A stretch of 26,502 nucleotides of DNA from Rhodospirillaceae bacterium (GCA_013349695.1 DUZD01000009.1:1-26502), one strand, 5' to 3'. Counted from the stretch's first letter, positions 1 through 8,107 are shown. The notes: generated by a model not told the origin, from the sequence alone. Made by a program: numbers and translations.

Positions 1-74
1 CCACGGCGCGACGCGCTCCTAGCCGGAAACCTCGCAAGGCCGTCGTAGGGGTGCAATTTAGATGATACAGGCCA

Positions 75-332
75 CTAAGCTGACGGCTCCACCGCCACGA
101 AAACCCGTCCGGCGGCTTTGCGCCGGAACCTGACTTGGCCTTCGACGCGGGCGAAAATCGTATGGTCCCTGCCGATGCCGACGCCGACGCCGGGATGGAA
201 CTTGGTGCCGCGCTGGCGGATGATGATGTTGCCCGGAACGACGATTTCGCCACCGTATTTCTTGATGCCCAAGCGCCGGCCGGCGCTATCGCGGCCATTG
301 CGGGAACTGCCGCCTGCTTTTTTATGCGCCAT
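75..332 (-). CDS. rpmA: 50S ribosomal protein L27
   Basis: This 85-residue protein is the large-subunit ribosomal protein L27. It sits near the peptidyl-transferase centre and helps position tRNA. The N-terminus MAHKKAGGSSRNGRDS, then GRRLGIKKYGGE and a central GNIIIRQRGTKFHPG stretch, are the family signature, and the length is normal. There is no Firmicutes-type cleavable N-terminal extension, so the protein starts directly with MAHKK. It lies six bases downstream of rplU on the same strand and is almost certainly cotranscribed from the promoter at 871-898. Nothing looks odd. The identification is close to certain from the sequence alone. Confidence 0.98.
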   Translation of the reverse strand: MAHKKAGGSSRNGRDSAGRRLGIKKYGGEIVVPGNIIIRQRGTKFHPGVGVGIGRDHTIFARVEGQVRFRRKAAGRVFVAVEPSA

Positions 333-338
333 CTTGCC

Positions 339-773
339 CTACTCCTCGGTTTTGGCCGCTGGTTTACTGTCCTCGGTTTTGGCCGCTTGTTCTTTGTCCC
401 ATGGCCCTGTGGCCGCCGGCTCCACGGCCGCCGTTTTTCTGGCCACCGGCTTGACGCCGGTGGTGCTGATGCCGGTGATGCGGAGCACGGTCCGGTTCTG
501 GCGGTGGCCATTTTTGCGGCGATAGCCCGTGCGGCGGCGCTTCTTGAAGACGATGATCTTCGGCCCCCGGCTTTGCTCCATCACTTCGGCGAAAACGGTG
601 GCCTTGGCGAGAAGGGGCGCGCCGACGCTGGGCGCCTTGCCGTCGCCGCCGATCATCAGCACGTCATGGAACTTGACCTCGGACCCGGCATCGCCGGGCA
701 GGGTCTCGACGGTAATGACGTCATCTGCCGCCACCTTGTACTGCTTGCCGCCGGTCTTGAAGACTGCGAACAT
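339..773 (-). CDS. rplU: 50S ribosomal protein L21 with charged C-terminal tail
   Basis: This 144-residue protein is ribosomal protein L21, which binds 23S rRNA. It begins MFAVFKTGGKQYKV and keeps the basic block FKKRRRTGYRRKNGHRQ near residues 77-93. The canonical domain ends around residue 102. About 40 further residues, rich in Ala, Lys, Glu and Pro, form a low-complexity tail, as is often seen in alphaproteobacterial L21. It is the first gene of the rplU-rpmA pair, with six bases between the two genes. A consensus promoter lies about 100 bases upstream, and the leader carries three tandem 14-bp repeats. The ribosome-binding site just before the ATG is G-rich but weak. Confidence 0.97.
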   Translation of the reverse strand: MFAVFKTGGKQYKVAADDVITVETLPGDAGSEVKFHDVLMIGGDGKAPSVGAPLLAKATVFAEVMEQSRGPKIIVFKKRRRTGYRRKNGHRQNRTVLRITGISTTGVKPVARKTAAVEPAATGPWDKEQAAKTEDSKPAAKTEE

Positions 774-785
774 CGGAGCCCCATT

Positions 786-827
786 GGGTCAATGGATCAG
801 GGTCAATGGATCAGGGTCAATGGATTC
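786..827. repeat. three tandem 14-bp repeats in the rplU leader
   Basis: The unit GGGTCAATGGATCA occurs at 786-799 and 800-813. A third copy at 814-827 differs only in its last two bases. The array ends 13 bases upstream of the rplU start codon, so it is transcribed in the 5' leader. It could be a simple slippage expansion or could affect leader folding. There is no sequence evidence for either effect. Confidence 0.9.
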
Positions 828-870
828 ATGGCTTTCCACGGAGCCCCAAAGGCCCGTGCAAAGCGGCGGC

Positions 871-898
871 ATTATAGCCCTTCGGCCTTCGTTGTCAA
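871..898 (-). promoter_or_regulatory. consensus sigma70 promoter of rplU-rpmA
   Basis: On the minus strand TTGACA (898 to 893) and TATAAT (876 to 871) are separated by 16 bases. Both hexamers match the sigma70 consensus exactly. Transcription would start near 864, giving a leader of about 90 nt before the rplU ATG at 773. Perfect boxes fit a strongly expressed ribosomal protein operon. The start site is inferred, not observed. Confidence 0.85.
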
Positions 899-1027
899 CG
901 GTCATGGGGCCTGGATTTCGGGCTTGCGGCGGCTTGCGGCAAGTGGCCGGTCTCGGCGCCCGGTCGAGCCATAGCAAAGCTGAATCCCTTTAGTGGCCGT
1001 AACAGAATAAACGAATCGCCATCCTCC

Positions 1028-1128
1028 CTTCCGTCGTCATGGCCGGACTTGATCCGGCCATCCACGGGCCTCATGCTCGGCATCGACCGCGTGGATACCC
1101 GGCTCAAGGCCGGGCATGACGACGGAAG
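1028..1128. repeat. compound palindromic (REP-like) intergenic repeat
   Basis: Two 39-base arms, 1028-1066 and 1090-1128, are inverted copies matching at 34 of 39 positions, including a perfect 14-bp outer stem (CTTCCGTCGTCATG with its complement). Each arm also contains its own small palindrome (GGCCGG-N7-CCGGCC on the left, CCGGC-N5-GCCGG on the right), so the element can fold as a clover-like structure. Elements built from CATGGCCGG...CCGGCCATCCACG are, from general knowledge, common dispersed repeats in alphaproteobacterial intergenic regions. This supports the taxonomic guess. No T-run follows, so it does not look like a simple terminator. Confidence 0.85.
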
Positions 1129-1334
1129 TAGAAGTGACGCGGTTGTTTTGTGACGAGCTCTTGGAGCTGGCCGGCAAGGACGCCTTGCGCGCCGCCTATG
1201 GCTTAGGCGGCGAGCCCGGTGATGACAATAACGTGTATCATGGGCCATAATTTTCAAGCGGTTATTTTCGGACGGCCTCCGAGACCGCTTCGGCGGAGGG
1301 ACGGCCGGTCCCGGTTCGATGGGGAGTCGGTGGA

Positions 1335-2882
1335 GTGGTGGAGTTCGCGAAGGACGTGCTGATACCGGTCGCCGCCGTACTGGCGGCGGCGGCGGTGGCG
1401 ATTTGCCTCCATATGCTGAACAGGGCGCGTGCGGACCTTGCCGATCCCAAAACGCGGGAGGACAAACTCGCAGAGCTTCTCTTGCCCGGTTTCGTTGCAA
1501 CTTACCGCGGCTGGCTCGCGGCGGTGCTGGATCGGCTCGACCGCTGGTTCGGCGAGCGGCTGTTCTTCCAATGGCGTGGCGTCTGGCTCTGCGCGGGGAT
1601 CGCGGTGGCCTACGCTTTCGTGTTTTTCGTCGCCGGCTGGGGCTTCGGCGGGCCGGGCGGCCTGGGTCCGGTCGGTTTTTTGGGAAAGATCGTCGACCCG
1701 GCGGCGCGCGGCGGGATCGCCGGCGCACTCGTCGCTTCCCTGGCCGCCCTTGGCCTCGTCGCCTGGAAGCAGGAGGTCATCGATGCCTGGTTTTGGGCGC
1801 GGGCGAGGCGGCTGTTGCCGAGGGGTTGGCCGGAATGGCTGGTTGGGGGCGTCGTGGCGGTGGTGTTCGGTGTTTCGGCGTTTGGCGTGTTGTACGGGCT
1901 GCTCGGGCTTGATGGCTACTCCGCCGGCGTCTTCGCCTTCCTCCTCGCCATCACCGCCTACGCCGGAGCCTTCGCCGTCACCTTCGTCTTCATCCTCGCA
2001 ATCGTCGCCGTCGCCGCCGCCTTCGCCCCCGCCGTCGTCGGCACCGTCGCCTTCGCCGTCGCCTTCGCCGTCACCTTCGCCTTCTTCCTCGCCATCGCCG
2101 GCGCCCGCTTCTTCGTCTTAGCCGGCCTTGTCGCCTTCAGCCTCGCCCTCAGAGGCGGTGTTTGGAATCCAGGATTTCTCGTTATCGTTCTGTTTTTTTT
2201 CCTGTTGCCGATCGCGAACGGCTTTCTGGACTACCTGTCGCTTTCGGTGAGCCGGCGGCTCGGCCGGCGTTTGCTCGGCAAGGGGGCGATCCGCATCCGG
2301 ATCATCCTCGGCCATACGGTGATCGATCTCGCGGCGGCGGCGGTGCTCCTGGCCGCACTCGCCTTCGTCGTTCCGTGGGCCATCCAATCCTTCAACCTAG
2401 TCGTTCCGTGGGTCGTCCAATCGATCATTCCGTGGGTCGTCCAACATTCCAACCTGATCGTCGGGCCGTTGGAGGACGGCGAACTGCTGCCGCTGAAACC
2501 TCTTCTGGCGCGCGTCTCGGCGGACGACGCGACCTTCGGCGACCACCTTTGGGTCGGTGGCATGCTGTTCAGCACCCTGGTTCCCACGGCCGCCCATCTG
2601 GCGATGCTGTGGACCGGCCTCTTCGCCCTCGGCAGCCGCTGGCGCCGGCGGACAATCAAGATTCTGCAAAAGCCGGCGAAACCCGATCCGGGTTACGCGA
2701 GCGCGGCGGAGCTCACGGTGGCGGCCAGGTACCTGGTTCTCCGCTGGGCGGAGGGCGCGCTCGCCGCCGTGTTAACGATCATGGCGCTCGTCTTTTTTTA
2801 CGGCCTCGCCGGGTCGATGGCCGAGCATCTCGTATGGGTCGCCGAACGTGGAATCGCCTTCGCGGAAATACTGTTCGACTGA
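1335..2882 (+). CDS. polytopic membrane protein of unknown function
   Basis: This 515-residue protein is dominated by hydrophobic segments. A first transmembrane helix spans about residues 6-27. A short soluble stretch to about 80 follows, then helices near 86-107, 128-145 and 164-188, and an almost uninterrupted Ala/Val/Phe-rich block from about 190 to 270. A hydrophilic patch SRRLGRRLLGKG lies near residue 305, and more helices follow. Residues 346-376 contain a threefold repeat built on (V/I)PW(A/V)(I/V)Q. I do not recognise the family and assign no function. The start is GTG at 1335 (or 1338), with GGTGGA just upstream. The DNA at about 1921-2130 is extremely pyrimidine-rich on this strand (GCC/TTC/GTC triplets). 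The coding frame is supported by its consistent membrane-protein character. Confidence 0.75.
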   Translation: MVEFAKDVLIPVAAVLAAAAVAICLHMLNRARADLADPKTREDKLAELLLPGFVATYRGWLAAVLDRLDRWFGERLFFQWRGVWLCAGIAVAYAFVFFVAGWGFGGPGGLGPVGFLGKIVDPAARGGIAGALVASLAALGLVAWKQEVIDAWFWARARRLLPRGWPEWLVGGVVAVVFGVSAFGVLYGLLGLDGYSAGVFAFLLAITAYAGAFAVTFVFILAIVAVAAAFAPAVVGTVAFAVAFAVTFAFFLAIAGARFFVLAGLVAFSLALRGGVWNPGFLVIVLFFFLLPIANGFLDYLSLSVSRRLGRRLLGKGAIRIRIILGHTVIDLAAAAVLLAALAFVVPWAIQSFNLVVPWVVQSIIPWVVQHSNLIVGPLEDGELLPLKPLLARVSADDATFGDHLWVGGMLFSTLVPTAAHLAMLWTGLFALGSRWRRRTIKILQKPAKPDPGYASAAELTVAARYLVLRWAEGALAAVLTIMALVFFYGLAGSMAEHLVWVAERGIAFAEILFD

Positions 2883-2980
2883 GGCGCCGGCGCCCCATGG
2901 AAAATACGGTGACGCCATACGCATTTAAATTCCTATATCAAGAAATATGGCCAGAATCGATTTAATCTATCTCTCTCTGT

Positions 2981-3103
2981 GATCTCCGTGTCTTCTCTCT
3001 GCGCTCTGTGTTCAAAAACGACGTTGCCCCCCCAGCCGCCGCGTCGCCCGCCGAAGCCGCGCTGGAAGCAAAAGCTTTATTTTAACACGGAGACCACGGA
3101 GAT
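2981..3103. repeat. imperfect inverted repeat of the CTCCGTG/CACGGAG type
   Basis: The left part (2981-3016) carries CTCCGTG and CTCTGTGTTCAAAA. The right part (3080-3103) carries TTTTAACACGGAG followed by ACCACGGAGAT, which is broadly the reverse complement. Similar short sequences made of repeated ACACGGAG blocks occur in intergenic regions of many environmental bacteria. Here it looks like a degraded copy. Its origin is unknown. Confidence 0.5.
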
Positions 3104-3408
3104 ATATCACCGGCACATCGGTATGGCGGTCAACCCTCCACGGCACGGGATATCCGTTCATTAAACGCATTCGCTCTGGTTCCCGAAAAAAGTGTCGTGG
3201 GCGTGGTTAAAACGCCCACCAGCCAGGCCCACGCCTCCGTTGAGAAACAAAGATATGTGGGTTCCATCGCTGAACTGAAAACTGTAGGATGCCGAAAAAG
3301 ACGCGCTCAAAAAGGAGGCATGGAACGATTCTGTCAAGGTCGCGGGAACCCCGCCGGCCGGTCGCGGCAAAGTTCTGTCGAGATGGATTTTCGATCTCCG
3401 CTTCCCGT

Positions 3409-3510
3409 GAATATCCGGATTGCTGGAAGCCCGTGGAACCGGATTGGAGGGCGTGTCCTTATTGCGGCACTGTGCTTTTGATGGCGGTGGCGCTCAAGGC
3501 GCGCCGATGA
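3409..3510 (+). pseudogene. decayed zinc-ribbon remnant
   Basis: Frame 1 here reads YPDCWKPVEPDWRACPYCG and then about 14 more residues before a stop. It closely resembles a two-knuckle zinc ribbon of the form CPxCGxPVEPDWxxCPYCG, except that the first cysteine is Tyr (TAT instead of TGT) and the following Gly is Trp. The upstream part of the frame has no family features. It ends 65 bases before the FGE-like gene, and zinc ribbons of this type often accompany regulatory or membrane proteins. I infer a broken gene. A functional single-knuckle peptide is possible but unlikely. Confidence 0.45.
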
Positions 3511-3574
3511 TTGCAGTCGGCGACGACAATGTCGTCAAGGAGATTCGCCCGCGCCAAGGAAAGAACGGGAGAAA

Positions 3575-4561
<987 letters not shown>

Positions 4562-4744
4562 CCCAGAGGTCTGAAAGCTTACCCCGTGAGCCAGGCATGG
4601 CTCTGAACCATACCATAACGACATAAGTAATTGCGCATGGTACTGACCCCTGTGGGTATCGTTTTGGCGTGAAACCGCTTGCCATCTCCGACAAGATGAA
4701 ATCCGCCGTTCGGAGGAATCGCGTTACGGCCACCGGCCGCATGG

Positions 4745-5035
4745 CGTTCTACCGGTGGCCCAGGGGATGAGCTGCCGCAAGGCCGCGGGCCACTAGCGGT
4801 TCGAGGCGGAAGGTTTCGCCGGCCTCGCCGAGGGGCGGACCGTCCCGGCCGTCCGAGCCGTTTGGAAAGCAAGCATCTGGAGCGGATCGCCTCGGCGCCG
4901 CGGTGTTCTCCCTCGGACTTCGGCCTCGCCGCCGATCTTTGGGGCGGCAAAACGCTGTCGGCCTTTATCGCACGGAAGTGGGCGATCGCGCTGGGGGTCC
5001 GTCAATGCCAGAGGCTGTTCCGGCGACCTGTACCA
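4745..5035 (+). pseudogene. degenerate IS630-like transposase, N-terminal helix-turn-helix fragment
   Basis: Pieces of an IS630-type transposase are spread over two frames. One frame gives RFEAEGFAGLAEGR near 4800-4841. The other gives DFGLAADLWGGKTLSAFIAR and then WAIALGVRQCQRLFRR up to about 5026, ending in unrelated sequence. These are the winged-helix DNA-binding regions of the family. An in-frame stop and frameshifts separate the parts, and the DDE catalytic domain is missing. This is a dead remnant, and it differs in sequence from the transposase fragment immediately downstream. Confidence 0.7.
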
Positions 5036-5099
5036 ATTAGCTTTCTATTAATGGATATATGAGACGATTTCCCTCACTGTTTTCATGTTGGAGATTGTC

Positions 5100-5692
5100 A
5101 TGTCCGTTTATCGCCGCTCCTTTCCCGAAGGCACCTCAGAACGGATGCGCGCCCTGATGAGCGAAGCACGGAATATCAGCGAACTGAAGCGCGCCCAATG
5201 CATCTATTTCCGCTCCGGGCATGGCCTTCCGCCGCGACGGATCGCCGACATGGTCGGTTTTGACGTCGGCACGGTGCGGAACCTGCACAGCGCCTTTTTG
5301 CGGGATGGCGAGGCGGCGCTCAAACTGTCGGGCAAGGGCGGGCGTTACCACGCCTACCTGACGGAAGAGGAAAAAGCATCGTGGATCGAGGGTTTTCGTG
5401 ACGCCTTCGATCCCGGCGGCATTTTGGAAGTCGGCAAGATACAGGCGGCTTTCGAGGAAAAGGTTGGCCGCAAGGTGGCGAAGTCGACGGTTTATGATCT
5501 GCTTCACCGCCACGGCTGGCGGAAGATCACGCCCCGCCCCCGTCATCCGAAGCCCAACCCGCGGGCCGCCGCCTCGTTTAAAAAAACTTCGGCGGCATCG
5601 TAGCCGAGGCCAAGGTGGCGGCGGCCGCCAAGGGCTTGCCTCCAAGGGTGATGTTCCAGGACCAGGCCCGCTTCGGACGCATCATGGATTGA
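5100..5692 (+). pseudogene. truncated IS630-family transposase with A7 frameshift
   Basis: The first frame, from ATG 5100 (GGAG seven bases upstream) to the stop at 5603, encodes a paired helix-turn-helix region. RIADMVGFDVGTVRNLHSAF and KVGRKVAKSTVYDLLHRHGW are typical of IS630 transposases. The run of seven A at 5580-5586 is the point where a -1 shift would continue the protein as KNFGGIVAEAKVAAA and MFQDQARFGRI. The last motif contains the first catalytic Asp of the DDE triad. The frame then stops at 5692, so most of the catalytic domain is absent. The A7 site may be a programmed frameshift in the parent element or an ordinary mutation. Either way this copy cannot encode a full transposase. 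Confidence 0.82.
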
Positions 5693-5808
5693 TGATAATC
5701 CATGGATAGAGAATTGGTATTGGCTTCCGCCTCCGCGAACCTCGTCCGCGGAATGCCATGACCGAGTAAAAACCAACCACCCCTAGACATCTCCGACCCC
5801 AAAAAATT

Positions 5809-5836
5809 GGTTCATCCTGGAATTCCGGGATGAACC
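5809..5836. repeat. 28-bp palindrome sharing the head of the 112-bp repeat
   Basis: GGTTCATCC and GGATGAACC flank a GGAATTCC core. Only one base pair of the palindrome is mismatched. The first 18 bases match the starts of the two 112-bp repeats at 10508 and 14410 with one difference, so the three sites appear related. No T-run follows, which argues against a terminator. Confidence 0.8.
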
Positions 5837-5923
5837 TGACAAAATCGGGCTGTTGGGCGGCGGCGCGGGAAAAACCGTTATAGTGGCGATTAAATTTTGC
5901 TACGATAGGAGAAAATTTTCAGG

Positions 5924-5945
5924 TTATCCGAGAAATATCGGATAA
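5924..5945. promoter_or_regulatory. operator-like inverted repeat upstream of the peroxiredoxin gene
   Basis: TTATCCGA and TCGGATAA form a perfect 8-bp dyad with a 6-base spacer. The dyad is centred about 50 bases before the peroxiredoxin ATG, in an AT-rich stretch. Size and symmetry fit a dimeric repressor or activator site controlling an oxidative-stress gene. The regulator is unknown. An Rrf2-family protein is one guess, based only on the ATCCG/CGGAT half-site style. Confidence 0.55.
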
Positions 5946-5983
5946 TTCACAGCCGTCAATTTACAAACTCGGAGGCCAAGAAA

Positions 5984-6643
5984 ATGTCATTGAGAATTGG
6001 CAGTGAAGCGCCAGATTTTACGGCGGAAACCACGGAAGGCACCATCCACCTTCACGAATGGATGGGTGACGGCTGGTGTTTGCTTTTTTCCCATCCCAAG
6101 GACTTCACCCCCGTCTGCACCACGGAACTCGGCTCCGTGGCGAAACTGAAGCCCGAGTTCGATAAACGCGGCATCAAGGCCATCGGCTTGAGCGTTGATT
6201 CGGTCGCTGATCATATCGCCTGGTCCAAGGATATTGAGGAGACCCAGGGCGCGGCGGTGAATTATCCGTTGATCGGCGACGAGGATCTGGCCGTCGCCAA
6301 GCTTTACGGCATGCTGCCGGCGGAGACGCCGGGTTCGGCGGAAGGACGCACTGCCGCGGATAATCTGACCGTGCGCAACGTCTACCTCATCGGCCCGGAC
6401 AAGCAGATCAAGCTCATCCTCATTTATCCCATGGCGACGGGCCGGAATTTCGATGAGATTCTCCGGGTCATCGATTCAGTGCAACTCACGGCCAACCATC
6501 AGGTCGCGACGCCCGCCAACTGGAGACACGGTGAAGAAGTGATCATCGTCCCGACGGTTTCCGACGAAGCCGCAAAGGCAAAATATCCCGACGGCTGGCG
6601 TACCGAAAAACCCTATCTGCGCTACGTGCCGGAGCCCAAATAA
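5984..6643 (+). CDS. 1-Cys peroxiredoxin (Prx6/AhpC-TSA type)
   Basis: This 219-residue cytoplasmic thiol peroxidase reduces hydrogen peroxide and organic hydroperoxides. The active-site motif HPKDFTPVCTTEL puts the peroxidatic cysteine at residue 45, with Pro38 and Thr42 of the PxxxTxxC signature. No cysteine occurs after residue 45, so there is no resolving cysteine, and the long C-terminal domain (about residues 150-219) is the Prx6-type arrangement. The only other cysteine is Cys32. The ATG at 5984 has GGAGG about nine bases upstream. The gene looks monocistronic, with a dyad at 5924-5945 and a T-rich terminator right after its stop. It faces the convergent methyltransferase gene. Confidence 0.95.
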   Translation: MSLRIGSEAPDFTAETTEGTIHLHEWMGDGWCLLFSHPKDFTPVCTTELGSVAKLKPEFDKRGIKAIGLSVDSVADHIAWSKDIEETQGAAVNYPLIGDEDLAVAKLYGMLPAETPGSAEGRTAADNLTVRNVYLIGPDKQIKLILIYPMATGRNFDEILRVIDSVQLTANHQVATPANWRHGEEVIIVPTVSDEAAKAKYPDGWRTEKPYLRYVPEPK

Positions 6644-6670
6644 CCAGGCATCGCGGGGTCCGTATCGCCG

Positions 6671-6703
6671 CGGCGGGCGAAAGCCGCCGGTCAGTTTTTT
6701 TTT
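6671..6703 (+). terminator. intrinsic terminator after the peroxiredoxin gene
   Basis: CGGCGG (6671-6676) pairs with CCGCCG (6684-6689) over a loop containing GAAA. Nine T residues follow at 6695-6703. It lies 28 bases after the peroxiredoxin stop, and its T-run overlaps the last codons of the convergent methyltransferase gene. It should work in the plus direction. Confidence 0.8.
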
Positions 6704-7467
6704 CGGGCCACGGCGACGATCTGCCATCCCCATGGCGTGTCGGCCAAGGTCAGGCGCATGAGGTGGCGGAACAGGCCCATTGCCGTCCTCGCCAGCGGTC
6801 CGGGAGCGCCGGCGGCATCCTCGATAAGCCGGCCGCCGCGCAGCAAAACGGCCAGCCGGTAAAGGTTGAACATCGGCCATCCGGCCGCCGCCACCTTGGC
6901 GGTTTCGAATCCGGCGGCAAGCAACACTTGGCCGAGCAAGGCCTTGGTGTAGTGGCGCCGATGGCCGATATGGCGGTCAAACGCGCTCATCGGTCCCCCC
7001 GGAACGGTGATCACCAGCCGGCCGCCGGGCTTGATGAACGCCCTGGCGTTGGCAAGAACGCCGGCCGGATCGTCAAGGTGTTCCAGGACCTCCGAACAAA
7101 CGGCGTGGCCGGCCCATTGGCGAAGCGGCTCCGGGGCCTCGGCGGCGCTGGTCATATCCCATTGCAGGAGTTGTGCTCGCGGCAGCTTCCGGCGCACCTA
7201 GGCGAGGCCGGTCTTGCTGTTGTCGATGCCGGCGAACATGGCCCCGGGGAGGTGGGCGGCCAGTTCAGCCAGCAAGTCGCCCGATCCGCAGCCGATGTCG
7301 AGGATCGCCGCCCCCGGCTCCGCCGCCTCGCCACCCAGCAGATGCAAGATCAAACGCCGCCGGAAGGCTTGCGCCGGATTGACTCGGGCGGACTCGGCGA
7401 AACGCCGCCAGTGGCGGTCCCATCGATCCATCCCGTCCACGCCATCGCCGTCGCCACCGGCCGTCAT
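6691..7467 (-). pseudogene. class I SAM methyltransferase interrupted by in-frame TAG
   Basis: The gene starts at ATG 7467, abutting the TGA of the upstream methyltransferase gene, and would encode 258 residues. SAM-binding motif I is ILDIGCGSGDLLAEL near residue 40, with an acidic post-I strand (AGIDNSKTGLA). Immediately after this is an in-frame TAG (7198-7200). The same frame then continues with VRRKLPRAQLLQWD, a VCSEVLEHLDDP motif, and KPGGRLVITVP. The second half is well conserved to its natural end, so a single base change (for example CAG or GAG to TAG) is the whole lesion. It is either a recent null mutation, a sequencing error, or a readthrough site. The substrate is probably a sugar or lipid-linked glycan, judged from the cassette it closes. 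Confidence 0.8.
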
Positions 7468-8100
7468 TCAGGCATCGCCCCTTTCGCCCAAGGAGTCCTT
7501 CGTGCAGATGGCGAAGGTGTTCAGTCCGAACTTGTGCTTGAAACAACGGATGTTCGCCGGCTTGAAGTTCGCCTTGACCAGCAACGGCCACAGGTCCTTG
7601 GGATCGTAATAGGTTTTATGATCGTCCATTTCCTCGGGCGGACTGAGACCGAGGCGGTAGGCCGAAAACTCTAGGAACCATTTGCCCCGCCACGACGGCA
7701 CGTTGAGCAAACATTGGCCGGCCGGGGCCAGCAGGCGGTGGATTTCCCCGAGGGTGTCGAGCGGTGTCCAAAGGTGCTCGAGAACGGAATTGCAAATGAT
7801 GATATTCAGGGAGCCGCCGGCGATTTCGCGCAACGCCGAAGGCAACCGACCTTCGATCGCCGTGACATTGGGACGCGCCTTTAAGTCCGCCGCCAGCGCA
7901 ATATCCACGAGGACGAGGCGGCCGGCGGAATCGAGGAACGAACGGCCGATTTCGGCGTGATAACCGCATCCGAAATCGGCGATCCGTTTGCCGGTGATGC
8001 CGTTGACGGAGGCCTTGATCCGGCGGGCCGAAAGCCAGATGCCAAACCGATCCACCCAGGTCTTCCGCCTTGTCTCGCCGAAGGAGCCTTGGCGCTGCAT
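7468..8100 (-). CDS. class I SAM-dependent methyltransferase
   Basis: The protein is 210 residues from ATG 8100, seven bases after the glycosyltransferase stop. Motif I reads IADFGCGYHAEIGRSF, the post-I strand LVLVDIAL, and the later motif NSVLEHLWTPLDTLGEIHRL followed by PAGQCLLNVPSW is the usual methyltransferase-11 pattern. A longer frame reaches 8154, but those residues overlap the glycosyltransferase out of frame and have no motif, so I use 8100. The TGA stop is directly followed by the ATG of the next methyltransferase gene, implying translational coupling. In the cassette it probably methylates a sugar or the lipid carrier product. The substrate is not visible from sequence. Confidence 0.87.
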   Translation of the reverse strand: MQRQGSFGETRRKTWVDRFGIWLSARRIKASVNGITGKRIADFGCGYHAEIGRSFLDSAGRLVLVDIALAADLKARPNVTAIEGRLPSALREIAGGSLNIIICNSVLEHLWTPLDTLGEIHRLLAPAGQCLLNVPSWRGKWFLEFSAYRLGLSPPEEMDDHKTYYDPKDLWPLLVKANFKPANIRCFKHKFGLNTFAICTKDSLGERGDA

Positions 8101-8107
8101 GGGGTCG

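Larger units (their letters stand above)
774..1334. other. intergenic region between rplU and the membrane protein gene
   Basis: This 561-base stretch separates the divergent rplU and 1335-2882 genes. It holds the rplU leader with its 14-bp repeats, the rplU promoter and the long inverted repeat at 1028-1128. I see no convincing gene in it. Open frames crossing it are antisense or out-of-frame extensions with arginine/proline-rich composition typical of GC-rich noncoding frames. Confidence 0.7.
2883..3574. other. gene-poor gap with repeat and decayed sequence
   Basis: This 692-base stretch lacks an intact gene. Its composition is less GC-rich than its surroundings in places. It contains the imperfect inverted repeat at 2981-3103, a remnant of a zinc-ribbon coding sequence at 3409-3510, and a short leader (GGGAGAAA) for the next gene. 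Other open frames here show no recognisable protein features. Confidence 0.6.
5693..5983. other. upstream region of the peroxiredoxin gene
   Basis: This stretch of just under 300 bases follows the truncated transposase. It holds a small hairpin (ATGGATT 5684-5690 with AATCCAT 5697-5703), the palindrome at 5809-5836, an AT-rich segment at about 5880-5960 that probably contains the peroxiredoxin promoter, and the operator-like inverted repeat at 5924-5945. No gene is visible. Confidence 0.6.

Noticed and set aside
786..827. CRISPR-like array
   Set aside because: The 14-bp units are directly abutting with no spacers. This is a tandem repeat, and no cas genes are present.
135..974. Long plus-strand open frame across the ribosomal protein genes
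   Set aside because: It is antisense to rplU and rpmA, whose identities are certain. Its composition is that of a GC-rich shadow frame.
1028..1128. Terminator or riboswitch interpretation of the compound palindrome
   Set aside because: No T-run, and no matching aptamer-like conserved core that I recognise. A dispersed repeat fits better.
1931..2120. Ser-Pro repeat protein in an alternative frame of the membrane gene
   Set aside because: It results from GCC/TTC triplet bias read out of frame. The in-frame reading gives coherent membrane helices.
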